From Rhizosphaericola mali (GTDB lineage: Bacteria; Bacteroidota; Bacteroidia; Chitinophagales; Chitinophagaceae): DNA of 64,000 bases. The DNA is taken from assembly GCF_004337365.2 (NCBI RefSeq), contig NZ_CP044016.1, positions 186,001-250,000 on the forward strand, given 5' to 3'. The translations under genes were made by a program, and so were the position numbers. Under the pieces are notes generated by a model. That model was not told where the DNA came from. It saw only the letters and a list, made by a program, of their open reading frames with translations, and did not search any database. Positions 26,612-36,744 of the stretch are shown here, piece after piece (the stretch's first letter is position 1; each line of letters opens with the position of its first letter).

Positions 26612-27739
26612 ATGAATCAAGAAGATCAAGAATTACAGACAGAAAAAAAGGGAAATAAGGTTTTGGTGGTAGGTGCAAGTGGGCTGATAGGTATCTCGGC
26701 TATCGAGGCATTTTTGGATGCGGGATGGATAGTTGTTGGTGCTTCAAGACGCAAACCGATATTGTTAAGCGGACGTACCTTGGAACATATAAAAGTTGAT
26801 CTGCTTAATAAAGAAGATGTTTTCAAAACTTTTCAAAAATACAAAGACATTACACACGTAGTATACGCGGCACTGTACGAAAAGCCTAATGATCTTGTCG
26901 CAGGCTGGTCCGATGAGGAACAAATAAAGATAAATGACCAAATGCTGCGCAATGTGATAGAGCCCCTGATTGCAGTGGGTGCACCTTTAAAACATGTGTC
27001 CATTTTACAAGGAACAAAAGCTTACGGTGTTCATCTCCACCCGATCAATATTCCCGCAAGAGAAAGTGATCCACGCGATAATCACCCCAATTTCTATTTT
27101 GATCAACAGGATTATATTAGTGAAGCGGGTATCAAACACGGTTTTCATTGGACTGTATTACGACCACAATTGGTAACAGGTAAGATCGCAGGGGCGTTGA
27201 ATATCCTTCCGGCTATTGGAGTGTATGCGGCAATTCGTAAAGAAAAAGGAGAATCATTTAGTTTTCCAGGTGGACCATCTTTTGTTTGGGAACTAGCGGA
27301 TGCAGATCTTGTAGGGCAAGTGTTGCTTTGGTCAGCAACCTCTCCGAATGCCGCTGACGAGATTTTTAATGTTACCAATGGTGATGTATTTGAATGGCGT
27401 TCTGTCTGGCCGGCACTAGCCAAAACATTGGATGTACAGACAGGTGTAGATCATAGTTTTAGTATGGCAGCTTATATAGAAGAAAATAAGGACGTTTGGG
27501 CAAAAGTCGTAGAAAAATATGGGTTGCTTAATCATGACCTGAATGCATTTATTGGTCAAGGACATGCGCATGCAGACTTTGCCTTTGCTTATGGAGCACC
27601 ACAAGGGCCCGTTGCATTTGTAAGTACGATTAAGTTGCGTCAGGCCGGTTTCTTCAAAGTTATCGACACTAGGGATGCGCTTACCGAAGCGTTGCAATCC
27701 TTTATAGACAGAAAGCTACTACCTCCGTCCATCGCATAG
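26612..27739 (+). CDS. PRISE-like short-chain dehydrogenase (progesterone 5beta-reductase/iridoid synthase type)
   Basis: 375 residues, an extended SDR. The NAD(P) loop is VGASGLIG (20-27). Instead of the classical YxxxK it has GTKAYG with Lys136 and NFYFDQQDY with Tyr162, the two catalytic residues of the PRISE family. The segments WTVLRPQLVTG and YAAIRKEKGESFSFPGGP also match that family. PRISE enzymes reduce activated C=C bonds of enones with NADPH. The bacterial substrate is unknown. The gene looks richer in G/C than its neighbours, which could mean acquisition by transfer. A terminator follows, and a Crp-type regulator lies downstream on the same strand. Confidence 0.83.
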   Translation: MNQEDQELQTEKKGNKVLVVGASGLIGISAIEAFLDAGWIVVGASRRKPILLSGRTLEHIKVDLLNKEDVFKTFQKYKDITHVVYAALYEKPNDLVAGWSDEEQIKINDQMLRNVIEPLIAVGAPLKHVSILQGTKAYGVHLHPINIPARESDPRDNHPNFYFDQQDYISEAGIKHGFHWTVLRPQLVTGKIAGALNILPAIGVYAAIRKEKGESFSFPGGPSFVWELADADLVGQVLLWSATSPNAADEIFNVTNGDVFEWRSVWPALAKTLDVQTGVDHSFSMAAYIEENKDVWAKVVEKYGLLNHDLNAFIGQGHAHADFAFAYGAPQGPVAFVSTIKLRQAGFFKVIDTRDALTEALQSFIDRKLLPPSIA

Positions 27740-27802
27740 AATTTGGGTAAAAACTATCTCTATTTGTTCAATCAAGCGTTTTGGTTCTTTTCTTCCCTAT
27801 TC

Positions 27803-27842
27803 AGGCACAAAAAAATACAACTATAGTATTTTTTTTGTGCCT
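27803..27842 (+). terminator. Terminator after the reductase gene
   Basis: A long stem of about 16 bp (27803-27818 with 27826-27842) with one unpaired T, a seven-base loop, then a T run. It separates the reductase from the Crp-type gene. Confidence 0.75.
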
Positions 27843-27970
27843 ATTTTTTATTGGTTGTGGATCCTTACTCTTATGCATTAAAAATAAAAAGTGTTAAGTT
27901 ATTTTTATCTGTTTCTTTAAACCGATTATTTGTTTTATTTTGGTACTTTATACCAGTAAATAATCATCAC

Positions 27971-28558
27971 TTGGATCCATATGCAATATTAGAGGCGTAT
28001 TTGAATAAAAAAGCTCATTTTTCCAAAGAGGAGACATCGATATTTTTGGAAGCCTTTGAACTCAAAAAACTGAAGAAACGTCAATTTATTATTCAGCCCA
28101 ATTTTGTAGCTAATCATCGCAATTTTGTGGTGGAGGGTTCACTAAGAGCCTATATCGTTTCAGATAACGGCACTAATCATACTATACAGCTCGCAATAAA
28201 AGATTGGTGGATCTCGGACTATAATTCTTATATATACCAGCAGCCTGCGACGATGTTCGTCATCGCAATGGAAGATTCTGTCGTATTGCAAATCTCCTAT
28301 GAAAAAGAGAAGGAATTAAAAGCTTCTCACTATGCATTTGAAACTTTTTTTCGCGAGATGGCTGAGCGCTCTGCGGCTTATATGCAAAGACGGATTATTT
28401 CTAATTTAGTATTGGATGCCGAAGCACGATACGTCCATTTTCTAGAAACCTATCCAGATATAGTCGCTACTATTCCACAGTACGCGCTCGCTTCATTTTT
28501 AGGTATGTCTACAGAATTTTTATCCAGAATCCGTAGCAAACGATCCAAAAAAAATTGA
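27971..28558 (+). CDS. Crp/Fnr-family transcriptional regulator
   Basis: 195 residues from a TTG at 27971 (reads MDPYAILEAYL...), the usual length and N-terminus for this group. The frame is open further upstream to 27851, but that stretch looks like non-coding hydrophobic sequence and no ATG is available. Residues 20-120 form a cNMP-binding-like beta roll (KKRQFIIQP...FVVEGSLRAYI), without the Arg of cAMP-binding Crp that I can recognise. The C-terminus holds a short helix-turn-helix (IPQYALASFLGMSTEFLSRIRSK). Bacteroidota homologues bind unknown effectors. It may control the upstream reductase, but that is only suggested by position. Confidence 0.8.
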   Translation: MDPYAILEAYLNKKAHFSKEETSIFLEAFELKKLKKRQFIIQPNFVANHRNFVVEGSLRAYIVSDNGTNHTIQLAIKDWWISDYNSYIYQQPATMFVIAMEDSVVLQISYEKEKELKASHYAFETFFREMAERSAAYMQRRIISNLVLDAEARYVHFLETYPDIVATIPQYALASFLGMSTEFLSRIRSKRSKKN

Positions 28559-29118
28559 ACTAGATAATGGTTATCTCTTTGTATTTTTCATTTTTGTGAT
28601 CCTTTTTATCGATAATATAGTGCCGTTAAAAATAATAAAAACTACAATAGAAATTCAATATTACACATTCTGTGTACTTCAAGGTATGTCGCCCAAAAGG
28701 TTAGCCAGATTTCTCACCTCCAGAATATCTTTATCTTTCACAGTTAGGGAGCATTATTTTAATTTTTTTCAGCAGATTTATAAGTGTAATTTGGATACAA
28801 ATATTAATCTTGCCTAATATTTCAAGAATTTCTTCGGTTAGGTTTATATTCTTCCTTTTCATATTTTGTTATTTGAAATCAAAACTAGGTAGTGCATTTC
28901 ATTCAATGAAAACGGCTTGAATTAGGCTACAATTAATTGTTCATTAAATGGTTGCTAAATAATTAAAACGTTATTATTTAGAGAGGTTTTTTTACTTCTA
29001 TGATAAGCAATTTTTTGCTTTTTTGAGCGCTAAAAATAATGGAAATTAGGAAAATATACTTCTGTACCAAATAAAAAAGCAGCTATGAATTAAACTTCAT
29101 AACTGCTTGATTTTTAAG
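28559..29118. other. 560-base spacer before the tRNA gene
   Basis: A/T-rich, with no gene I can support. A 73-codon frame at 28596-28817 has no ribosome site or recognisable family. The tRNA terminator occupies the right end. Nothing else is seen. Confidence 0.6.
29077..29108 (-). terminator. Terminator of the tRNA-Arg transcript
   Basis: A 13-bp stem (29077-29089 with 29096-29108, one mismatch) with a six-base loop and, on the minus strand, a T run (complement of the A run at 29073-29078). It lies just downstream of the tRNA. Confidence 0.75.
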
Positions 29119-29192
29119 TGACCCCGTCAGGATTCAAACCTGAAACCTACTGATCCGTAGTCAGTTACTCTATTCAGTTGAGCTACGGGGCC
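29119..29192 (-). tRNA. tRNA-Arg (anticodon ACG)
   Basis: 74 bases that fold as a standard cloverleaf: acceptor GGCCCCG with CGGGGTC (one G-U pair), D arm GCTC/GAGT, anticodon stem ACTGA/TCAGT with loop CTACGGA, and T arm TCAGG/CCTGA with loop TTTGAAT. The anticodon ACG reads CGU, and after A-to-I editing CGC and CGA as well. The discriminator base is A. CCA is not encoded. Confidence 0.95.
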
Positions 29193-29210
29193 ATTCCCTT
29201 ATTGGGGTTG

Positions 29211-29241
29211 CAAAGATAGGATTGTTTTGTTTTATTGCAAA
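29211..29241 (-). promoter_or_regulatory. Consensus promoter of the tRNA gene
   Basis: On the minus strand TTTG (29241-29238), 19 bases, then TATCTTTG (29218-29211): a full match to the Bacteroidota promoter. Transcription would begin about 15 bases before the mature tRNA. Confidence 0.75.
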
Positions 29242-29470
29242 ATAAAATCGTAACTTTTTATCAGAAAATGTGGAGTTTGATAAACTAACTATTGATAGTT
29301 TATTAAAATATGTGGATTGATTTGAATTATATATACAATATTTTAACTTTTGTTAGATGGATATTAATAAATAGCCTATTTGTGTGAAATTTATTAATTC
29401 GAATGTCGAAAAATTGTTATATCTTAGTGCTCCATTTTTTTAATTGTTTTACTTGTAATTCGAGTTGTTT

Positions 29471-32400
29471 ATGCCTTTAGAGCCAATTAGAAAAGGACTG
29501 TATGATCCGTCCTTTGAGCATGATGCGTGTGGAGTAGGATTTGTAGCGGATATTCATGGCCATAAATCCCATAAAAATGTCGAGGATGCACTTACCGTAT
29601 TGGAAAATATGGAGCATCGCGGTGCAAGTGGTTTTGAATTTAATACTGGCGACGGTGCTGGTATTATGATTCAATTGCCACATGAGTTTTTCTTTGACGA
29701 ATGTATAAAGTTAGGAGTACATCTTCCTGCTTATTCAAGATATGGAGTCGGTGTATTATTTTTCCCTAAAGAGATCCGATTGCGAGAGGAGTGTAGGGAA
29801 ATATTTAATCGATGTGCTGAGCAACTCGGATTGGAAATTCTATTATATAGACAAGTTCCTGTAAATCAAGAAGGTATTGGTTCGATTGCATTATCTGTAG
29901 AGCCAGAAATGGAGCATGTTTTTATTGCATGTCCAGACTATATTACGGATGCTGAAAATTTTGAAAGAAAATTATTTGTTTTAAAAAATTATGCGTCGCA
30001 TTTGATCGCCAATACAGTGAAGAAAGATGAGGTTGGTTTTTATATTGCCTCCATGTCTTATCGTACGATTGTATATAAAGGTCAATTTACAAGTCATCAA
30101 GTTCGTTCTTATTTTCCTGACTTAAACAATAAGCGTTTAGTTTCCTCTTTTGGTTTAGTGCATTCTCGTTTTGCCACGAATACTTTTCCTTCTTGGGGAT
30201 TGGCACAGCCATTTAGATATATCGCGCATAATGGAGAAATCAATACTTTACAAGGAAATCTAAACTGGTTAAAATCAGGAGAAAAAGGATTTGTTTCTTC
30301 CTATTTTACCAAAGAAGAATTGGATATGATTCGCCCAATTGTAGGCGGCGCGCAATCTGATTCAGCGAGTTTGGATAATATGGTAGAGTTGCTACACCTT
30401 TCAGGTCGCTCTCTTCCACACGTTTTGATGATGTTGGTTCCAGAAGCATGGGATGGAAATGAGCAAATGGATCCATTATTGAAAGACTTCTACGAATATA
30501 ATGCCGCTTTATCCGAACCATGGGACGGTCCTGCTTCTATTGCATTTACAGATGGTAAAATAATCGGTGCGACTTTAGATAGAAATGGTTTACGCCCTTC
30601 TAGATATTGTATTACAAAAGAAGGTAGAATTATTTTGGCCTCAGAGAGTGGTACACTTCCAGTTGATCCAGAATCGATTGTTTCTTATGGCAAACTACAA
30701 CCAGGTAAAATGTTTGTAGTGGATATGGAAAAAGGAATTGTCATCGATAATGATACGATTAAGGCGGAAATCTGTAAGAAAAAGCCTTATGGTGAATGGT
30801 TGACACAATATAAAATAAGACTAGAAGAATTACCCGAACCAAGGGTGATGTTTACACACTTAAGTCACTCTGAAATTATTAAATTTCAAAAGGCTTATGG
30901 ATATACACAAGAGGATTTGAAATCTATCATTTTGCCCATGGCAATTGATGGAAAAGAACCTTTGGGAGCGATGGGTGTCGATGTTCCTTTGGCTGTATTG
31001 AGTGATCAGCCACAACATTTAAGTAGTTATTTTAAACAATTATTTGCACAAGTAACCAATCCGCCAATTGACCCGATTAGAGAAAGATTGGTGATGTCTT
31101 TGGCAACTTTTGTTGGAAATAGTGGTAATTTATTGGAAGAAGATGCGTTGGCTTGTCATACGTTGGTATTGAAGCAACCGGTACTTACCAATAAAGAATT
31201 GGAAAAATTACGTAGTATCGATACGGGTATTTTCCAAGCGAAAACTTTGCAAATGTATTTCCGTGCCAACGGAGAAGCTGGTGCTTTAAAAGCGGGTATC
31301 GAAAGACTTTGTCGTTATTCGGTAGATGCTGTGAATGACGGTTTTGAAGTGATCGTATTGAGCGATAGAGCGATAGATAGTGAACATGCGGCAATTCCGT
31401 CTTTATTGGCGGTTTCAGCTGTGCATCACCATTTGATCAGAAAAGGATTGAGAGGTAAAGTTGGTTTGGTCGTTGAAGCTGGTGATATTTGGGAAACGCA
31501 TCATTTTGCATGTTTGTTGGGTTTTGGTGCCACTGCAATCAATCCATATTTAGCATTCTCTTCTATTCGAATGATGAAAGAAGATGGACGCATTGATTCT
31601 ATGGAATCCGTGGATAGTTTGTTCGACAATTATATCCATGCAGTTTGTGAAGGTTTGTTTAAGATTTTCTCTAAAATGGGAATTTCCACTTTACAATCTT
31701 ATCAAGGCGCACAAATATTTGAAATACTTGGTATTAAAAAAGAGGTGGTTGAGCGATATTTCACAGGTGCAGTTACAAGATTTCAAGGAATTGGTTTGGA
31801 TGAAATAGCAAAAGAGAGTTTGTACAAACATCAATTTGCTTTTCCGAAAAAAGAAATTCCGGTGGAATTGTTGCCTGTCGGAGGTTTGTATCAATGGCGT
31901 AGAAAAGGGGAAGCACATTTGTTTAACCCGACTACGATTCATTTATTACAACATTCTACGCGTACCAATGATTATAGTTTGTATAAAAAATATGCAAAAG
32001 CAATCAATGATCAAGAGGAAAAAGCCATCACGCTTAGAAGTTTGTTAGAATTTGTTGGGAAAAAACCTTCGATTTCTATAGATGAAGTTGAGCCCGCAGA
32101 AAGTATTTATCATCGATTTGCGACTGGTGCGATGAGTTTTGGCTCGATTTCATGGGAAGCGCATACGACTTTGGCAATTGCGATGAACAGAATCGGTGCA
32201 AAAAGTAATACGGGAGAAGGAGGAGAAGATGAAAGCCGCTATCAACCTATGGAAAATGGGGATAGTATGCGTTCTGCAATCAAACAAGTTGCATCTGCAC
32301 GTTTTGGTGTGACGAGTTACTATTTGACAGAAGCAGATGAATTACAAATAAAAATGGCACAAGGTGCCAAACCTGGAGAAGGAGGTCAATTGCCAGGATT

Positions 32401-34000
32401 TAAAGTGGATGAATGGATTGGTAAGACACGTCATAGTACGCCGGGTGTTGGTTTGATTAGTCCGCCACCGCATCATGATATTTATTCTATCGAAGATTTG
32501 GCTCAGTTAATTTACGATTTGAAAAATGCCAATAGAAAAGCAAGAATCAATGTAAAATTGGTGTCCAAATCGGGGGTCGGTACTATCGCTGCTGGTGTTG
32601 TAAAAGCCAAAGCAGATGTAGTTTTAATTTCTGGTTTCGATGGTGGTACAGGTGCTTCTCCGCAAAGTTCGATCAAACATGCAGGTCTTCCTTGGGAACT
32701 TGGTTTGGCGGAAACGCATCAAACTTTGGTGATGAATAAGTTACGTTCTCGTGTTGTCGTGCAAGCGGATGGACAGATGAAAACGGGTCGTGACCTTGCT
32801 GTTGCGGCTTTATTAGGTGCAGAAGAATGGGGTGTTGCAACTGCTGCGTTAGTGGTAGAAGGTTGTATTATGATGCGTAAATGCCATCTAAATACTTGTC
32901 CTGTAGGTATCGCAACACAAGATGAAGAATTAAGAAAAAGATTCACTGGTGCCGCAGATCACGTGGTAAACTATATCAATTTCATGGTACAAGAGTTACG
33001 TGAAATTATGGCGGAATTGGGATATCGTACCGTCAATGAAATGATCGGTCAAGTGGATAGTTTGAAATTACGTGACAATATTGCACATTGGAAATACAAA
33101 CATTTGGATTTATCTCCGATTTTGTACAAACAACCAGATGATAGCGACACAACGTTATATCATACAGAAGATCAAGATCATGCCTTAGAAGATATTTTGG
33201 ATTGGCAGATGGTGAAAGCTGCGATGCCGGCATTAGAAGCTGGGCAAAAGGTATCTGCTGCATTCCCAATTAGAAATGTCAATCGTACTGTAGGAACCCT
33301 TCTTTCTAATGAAATCACCAAATTGTACAAAGATGCTGGACTTCCTGAAGATACAATCAAAATGAAGTTCTTCGGAACTGCTGGACAAAGTTTCGGAAGC
33401 TTCGCTGCAAAAGGTTTGACTTTGGAATTAGAAGGTGATGGCAATGATTATTTCGGTAAAGGACTAAGCGGTGCGAAAGTAATCGTTTATCCATCCAAAA
33501 AAGCAACGTTCAAAGCAGAAGAAAATATCATTATCGGAAATACCGCCTTCTATGGTGCGACTTCTGGTGAAGCATTTGTTCGTGGTAAAGCAGGTGAACG
33601 TTTCTGCGTAAGAAATTCTGGTGCGAAAGTCGTAGTTGAAGGTTTGGGCGCGCATGGTTGCGAATATATGACGGGTGGTATTGTAGTCGTACTAGGAGCC
33701 GTTTCCAAAAATTTCGGTGCGGGTATGAGTGGCGGTATCGCTTATGTCTACGATGTAAATAATGAATTACCACAATTATATAATCCGGAAATGGTGGATT
33801 TAGATCCGGTAATCGAGCAAGAAGATATACAAGAATTAGCGACTTTGTTGGAAAAACATGCTGCAAATACAGAAAGTCCTGTGGCTGATTTCCTTTTGAA
33901 TGATTTAGAAAATCAATTGAAGCATTTTGTAAAAGTTTTCCCACGTGAATACAAGAAAGTATTGGCGGAAAGAAAGAAAAAAGAATTGTCTATTTCTTAA
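29471..34000 (+). CDS. gltB: Glutamate synthase, large (alpha) subunit
   Basis: 1509 residues from the ATG at 29471; the in-frame TTG six bases upstream is less likely. It converts glutamine plus 2-oxoglutarate to two glutamates. The N-terminal amidotransferase nucleophile is Cys20 in HDACGVGF, so about 19 residues are removed on maturation. The FMN/synthase part includes KPGEGGQLPGFKV and GFDGGTGASP. The 3Fe-4S cluster Cys residues are in MMRKCHLNTCPVGIATQ. The C-terminal beta-helix domain ends the chain. The small subunit gltD starts 48 bases downstream. Confidence 0.97.
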   Translation: MPLEPIRKGLYDPSFEHDACGVGFVADIHGHKSHKNVEDALTVLENMEHRGASGFEFNTGDGAGIMIQLPHEFFFDECIKLGVHLPAYSRYGVGVLFFPKEIRLREECREIFNRCAEQLGLEILLYRQVPVNQEGIGSIALSVEPEMEHVFIACPDYITDAENFERKLFVLKNYASHLIANTVKKDEVGFYIASMSYRTIVYKGQFTSHQVRSYFPDLNNKRLVSSFGLVHSRFATNTFPSWGLAQPFRYIAHNGEINTLQGNLNWLKSGEKGFVSSYFTKEELDMIRPIVGGAQSDSASLDNMVELLHLSGRSLPHVLMMLVPEAWDGNEQMDPLLKDFYEYNAALSEPWDGPASIAFTDGKIIGATLDRNGLRPSRYCITKEGRIILASESGTLPVDPESIVSYGKLQPGKMFVVDMEKGIVIDNDTIKAEICKKKPYGEWLTQYKIRLEELPEPRVMFTHLSHSEIIKFQKAYGYTQEDLKSIILPMAIDGKEPLGAMGVDVPLAVLSDQPQHLSSYFKQLFAQVTNPPIDPIRERLVMSLATFVGNSGNLLEEDALACHTLVLKQPVLTNKELEKLRSIDTGIFQAKTLQMYFRANGEAGALKAGIERLCRYSVDAVNDGFEVIVLSDRAIDSEHAAIPSLLAVSAVHHHLIRKGLRGKVGLVVEAGDIWETHHFACLLGFGATAINPYLAFSSIRMMKEDGRIDSMESVDSLFDNYIHAVCEGLFKIFSKMGISTLQSYQGAQIFEILGIKKEVVERYFTGAVTRFQGIGLDEIAKESLYKHQFAFPKKEIPVELLPVGGLYQWRRKGEAHLFNPTTIHLLQHSTRTNDYSLYKKYAKAINDQEEKAITLRSLLEFVGKKPSISIDEVEPAESIYHRFATGAMSFGSISWEAHTTLAIAMNRIGAKSNTGEGGEDESRYQPMENGDSMRSAIKQVASARFGVTSYYLTEADELQIKMAQGAKPGEGGQLPGFKVDEWIGKTRHSTPGVGLISPPPHHDIYSIEDLAQLIYDLKNANRKARINVKLVSKSGVGTIAAGVVKAKADVVLISGFDGGTGASPQSSIKHAGLPWELGLAETHQTLVMNKLRSRVVVQADGQMKTGRDLAVAALLGAEEWGVATAALVVEGCIMMRKCHLNTCPVGIATQDEELRKRFTGAADHVVNYINFMVQELREIMAELGYRTVNEMIGQVDSLKLRDNIAHWKYKHLDLSPILYKQPDDSDTTLYHTEDQDHALEDILDWQMVKAAMPALEAGQKVSAAFPIRNVNRTVGTLLSNEITKLYKDAGLPEDTIKMKFFGTAGQSFGSFAAKGLTLELEGDGNDYFGKGLSGAKVIVYPSKKATFKAEENIIIGNTAFYGATSGEAFVRGKAGERFCVRNSGAKVVVEGLGAHGCEYMTGGIVVVLGAVSKNFGAGMSGGIAYVYDVNNELPQLYNPEMVDLDPVIEQEDIQELATLLEKHAANTESPVADFLLNDLENQLKHFVKVFPREYKKVLAERKKKELSIS

Positions 34001-34048
34001 TCTCAACAAAGCGATTATTTATTTAAAAAATTTTTGAATCTTACTATT

Positions 34049-35557
34049 ATGGGGCATAAAACCGGATTTATAGATTATACAAGAGAAGAACCAAATTACC
34101 GTTCGATCGAAGAACGTGTAAGTGATTATAAAGAATTTCATGAAAAATATACACCTTCCAACTTGAATCATCAAGCGGCAAGATGTATGGATTGTGGTGT
34201 GCCATTTTGTACAAATGGTTGTCCTTTGGGAAATGTGATTCCAGATTTCAATGATGCGGTTTATAGAGGTGCATGGAAAGAAGCGTATGATATTTTATCT
34301 TCTACAAATAATTTCCCCGAATTTACAGGCCGTATTTGCCCAGCACCTTGCGAAAGCGCTTGTGTTTTAGGCATCAATCAACCTCCTGTGACAATTGAAG
34401 AAATCGAAAAGCATATCATCGAAATTGCATTCGAACAAGGTTTTGTTCAACCTAGAATACCTAAAACAAGATCGGGTAAAAAAGTGGCGGTAATTGGTTC
34501 TGGTCCTGCGGGATTGGCGGCAGCTGCACAATTGAACTATGCGGGTCATACGGTAACCGTTTACGAACGTGATGATGAACCAGGTGGTTTGTTGGTATAT
34601 GGAATTCCCGATTTTAAATTGGAAAAATGGGTAGTCAAAAGAAGAATTGATATTTTAAAAGAAGAAGGTATTATTTTCAAATGCAATGCTAATGTTGGCG
34701 TCAATGTGAAAATTAATGACCTTCTTCGAGAAAATCAAGCGATTATATTAGCAACGGGTTCAACTGTTCCAAGAGAATTAGAAATTCCCGGTCGTGACTT
34801 AAAAGGTATTTTCCCTGCTATGGAGTTTTTGAAACAACAAAATAAAATCAATTTAGGGAAAGATCCATTAGGTGGAAAAGGAATCGAGAGTAACGTTGCG
34901 TCTGAACTTATTTCAGCCGCTGACAAAAAAGTTGTCGTAATAGGAGGTGGTGATACAGGAAGCGATTGCGTTGGTACAAGTAATCGCCAAGGAGCAACTT
35001 CCATCATGCAATTGACACATGGACCAAAACCTCCATCTGATCGTACCGATTATATGCCTTGGCCAGGCGTTCCAGCGATATTTACAACATCCTCCTCTCA
35101 AGAAGAAGGTGTGATTAGAGAATTTGGCTTGGCGCCGTTGTCTTTTGTAGGTGATGAAAATGGAAATCTTACAGGGTTGAAAGTGGCTTCTTTGGAATGG
35201 CAAATTAGTGAAAAAGGCAAACGTATAGGAAGTATACACAAAATAGGAAGTGAAAAAATCATTCCTTGTGATGTAGCATTGCTTGCAATGGGATTCATTC
35301 ATCCGCAACACGAAGGACTTTTGGATGAATTAGGTGTTGAGCTAGATTTGAACGGAAATGTAAAGGCTAATAACAAAAATTTCGTTACCAATATTTCCAA
35401 AATCTATGCATGTGGTGACGCAAGAAAAGGACAATCTTTGGTTGTTTGGGCGATTAGTGAAGGACGCGAATGTGCTAGAATCGTTGATGAAGCATTGAGT
35501 AATGGAATATCCGAATTAGAATCAAAAGATGAGAATATTTTGATTGCAAATGGTTAA
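34049..35557 (+). CDS. gltD: Glutamate synthase, small (beta) subunit
   Basis: 502 residues from the ATG at 34049; an in-frame TTG at 34034 is less likely. It passes electrons from NAD(P)H through FAD to the large subunit. The N-terminal Fe-S ligands are in CMDCGVPFCTNGCPLG (Cys46, 49, 54 and 58) and GRICPAPCESACVLG. The FAD loop is IGSGPAGLAAAAQL, and the NAD(P) loop is VIGGGDTGSDC. The C-terminal ACGDARKGQSLVVWAI closes the FAD site. It is in an operon with gltB and is followed by a perfect-palindrome terminator. Confidence 0.97.
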   Translation: MGHKTGFIDYTREEPNYRSIEERVSDYKEFHEKYTPSNLNHQAARCMDCGVPFCTNGCPLGNVIPDFNDAVYRGAWKEAYDILSSTNNFPEFTGRICPAPCESACVLGINQPPVTIEEIEKHIIEIAFEQGFVQPRIPKTRSGKKVAVIGSGPAGLAAAAQLNYAGHTVTVYERDDEPGGLLVYGIPDFKLEKWVVKRRIDILKEEGIIFKCNANVGVNVKINDLLRENQAIILATGSTVPRELEIPGRDLKGIFPAMEFLKQQNKINLGKDPLGGKGIESNVASELISAADKKVVVIGGGDTGSDCVGTSNRQGATSIMQLTHGPKPPSDRTDYMPWPGVPAIFTTSSSQEEGVIREFGLAPLSFVGDENGNLTGLKVASLEWQISEKGKRIGSIHKIGSEKIIPCDVALLAMGFIHPQHEGLLDELGVELDLNGNVKANNKNFVTNISKIYACGDARKGQSLVVWAISEGRECARIVDEALSNGISELESKDENILIANG

Positions 35558-35577
35558 TTTTCAAATAATTATATTGT

Positions 35578-35618
35578 AACAAAGGTTGCCAATATTGGCA
35601 ACCTTTGTTATTTTTTTT
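35578..35618 (+). terminator. Terminator of gltBD
   Basis: A 32-bp perfect palindrome (35578-35609) followed by a T-rich tract (35611-35618). Confidence 0.88.
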
Positions 35619-35840
35619 CTCGCCGAAACATTCGTCAGGGACAAATGATGTTTAGTCTCTCCCTGAGATAATGCGTTACTCTTTCTTTGAATGGGACAGT
35701 AACGGAAAAATAAAGTCGTCTGAAGGCTATCCATTGGGATATTTGAATATAATTCTTACGTTTATTATTAGTTTGTTAATACAATCGGATTAAAAATCTT
35801 GTATTTTTTGCAATGAAATTGTCACTGAAGAGTCCGCGGC

Positions 35841-36731
35841 TTATTTTTTTAATAGCAGTTTTCCATGAATTTCTTCTTTGAATTCATGTTTGTATCTTCT
35901 GTGTGACCAAAGATAATTGGCTGGATTTTTTCGGATGGAGGCTTCTAAGAATTTTACAAATTCAACAATCAATTCACCAGATTGTAATTCGCGAGCATTT
36001 TTCGTTAATAGGGTTAGTTCGGCTTTATAATAACCTCGTCTTTCTGGGAAAATATTACAAAACACTATTGCGGTATTATAAAATCTAGCACTTTTTTCAG
36101 GTCCATTTACAAATGGTGCATTTTTTCCAAAAAATGGAACCCAATTGGCATATTCTGGACCGCCGGGATTCTGATCACTTACTAATAGTTGTGCAAAATG
36201 TTTTCTTCTATAAGGTTGAAAATCATGTCCATATGTATGTGCTGAAATTAGTTTGCTTCCAAATCGGCTTCGTAAATTTTGAAACACACGATTAATTGCT
36301 TGGTTCTTAATCGGCATATATACAAGCAATAAGTTTTCACAATCAAATTTTTCAGAAAATGCTAAATTGGCAAATTCCCAATTAAAAAAATGTCCTAAAA
36401 GCACATTAAAGCTTTTTCCTTCTTTTTTCAATTCTTCCAAAATAGAAAGATCTACTTGAAAATGATGGCGAATACGTCTACGAGGCAGCGTGAATAATTT
36501 GATTGTTTCGATGAAATTATCAGTAAGTAGGTAATAGAATTTATGGCAAATTTGTTTTCTTTCTGCTAATGTTTTTTCGGGAAATGCAATTTCTAAATTA
36601 TTTAAAATGATAGTTCTTCTATACTTCACAACTTTTTCCAATGTAAAAGCCGCCAAGTCACTAATCAAATAGAGAATTGGAAAGGGTAATAAAGATAGCA
36701 GGTAAAGAAAACTGTAAGCTATATAATACAT
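35841..36731 (-). CDS. LpxL/HtrB-like lysophospholipid (lipid A) acyltransferase
   Basis: 296 residues from the ATG at 36731. One N-terminal membrane helix is followed by the acyltransferase domain with the HX4E catalytic motif in GHFFNWEFAN. SDQNPGG and a FFGKNAPFVNGPEKSARFYN segment match the lipid A late acyltransferase family. It is predicted to add a secondary acyl chain to lipid A or a related lipid at the inner membrane. It starts 13 bases after nadB and is probably cotranscribed with it, although the pathways are unrelated. Confidence 0.88.
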   Translation of the reverse strand: MYYIAYSFLYLLSLLPFPILYLISDLAAFTLEKVVKYRRTIILNNLEIAFPEKTLAERKQICHKFYYLLTDNFIETIKLFTLPRRRIRHHFQVDLSILEELKKEGKSFNVLLGHFFNWEFANLAFSEKFDCENLLLVYMPIKNQAINRVFQNLRSRFGSKLISAHTYGHDFQPYRRKHFAQLLVSDQNPGGPEYANWVPFFGKNAPFVNGPEKSARFYNTAIVFCNIFPERRGYYKAELTLLTKNARELQSGELIVEFVKFLEASIRKNPANYLWSHRRYKHEFKEEIHGKLLLKK

Positions 36732-36744
36732 CGACAACGCAAAA

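Noticed and set aside
27851-27970. N-terminal extension of the Crp/Fnr regulator
   Set aside because: A hydrophobic 40-residue extension without ATG, unlike family members; TTG at 27971 gives the standard length.
28596-28817. 73-codon open frame in the spacer before the tRNA
   Set aside because: No ribosome binding site, promoter or recognisable family, and its composition is like the surrounding AT-rich DNA.
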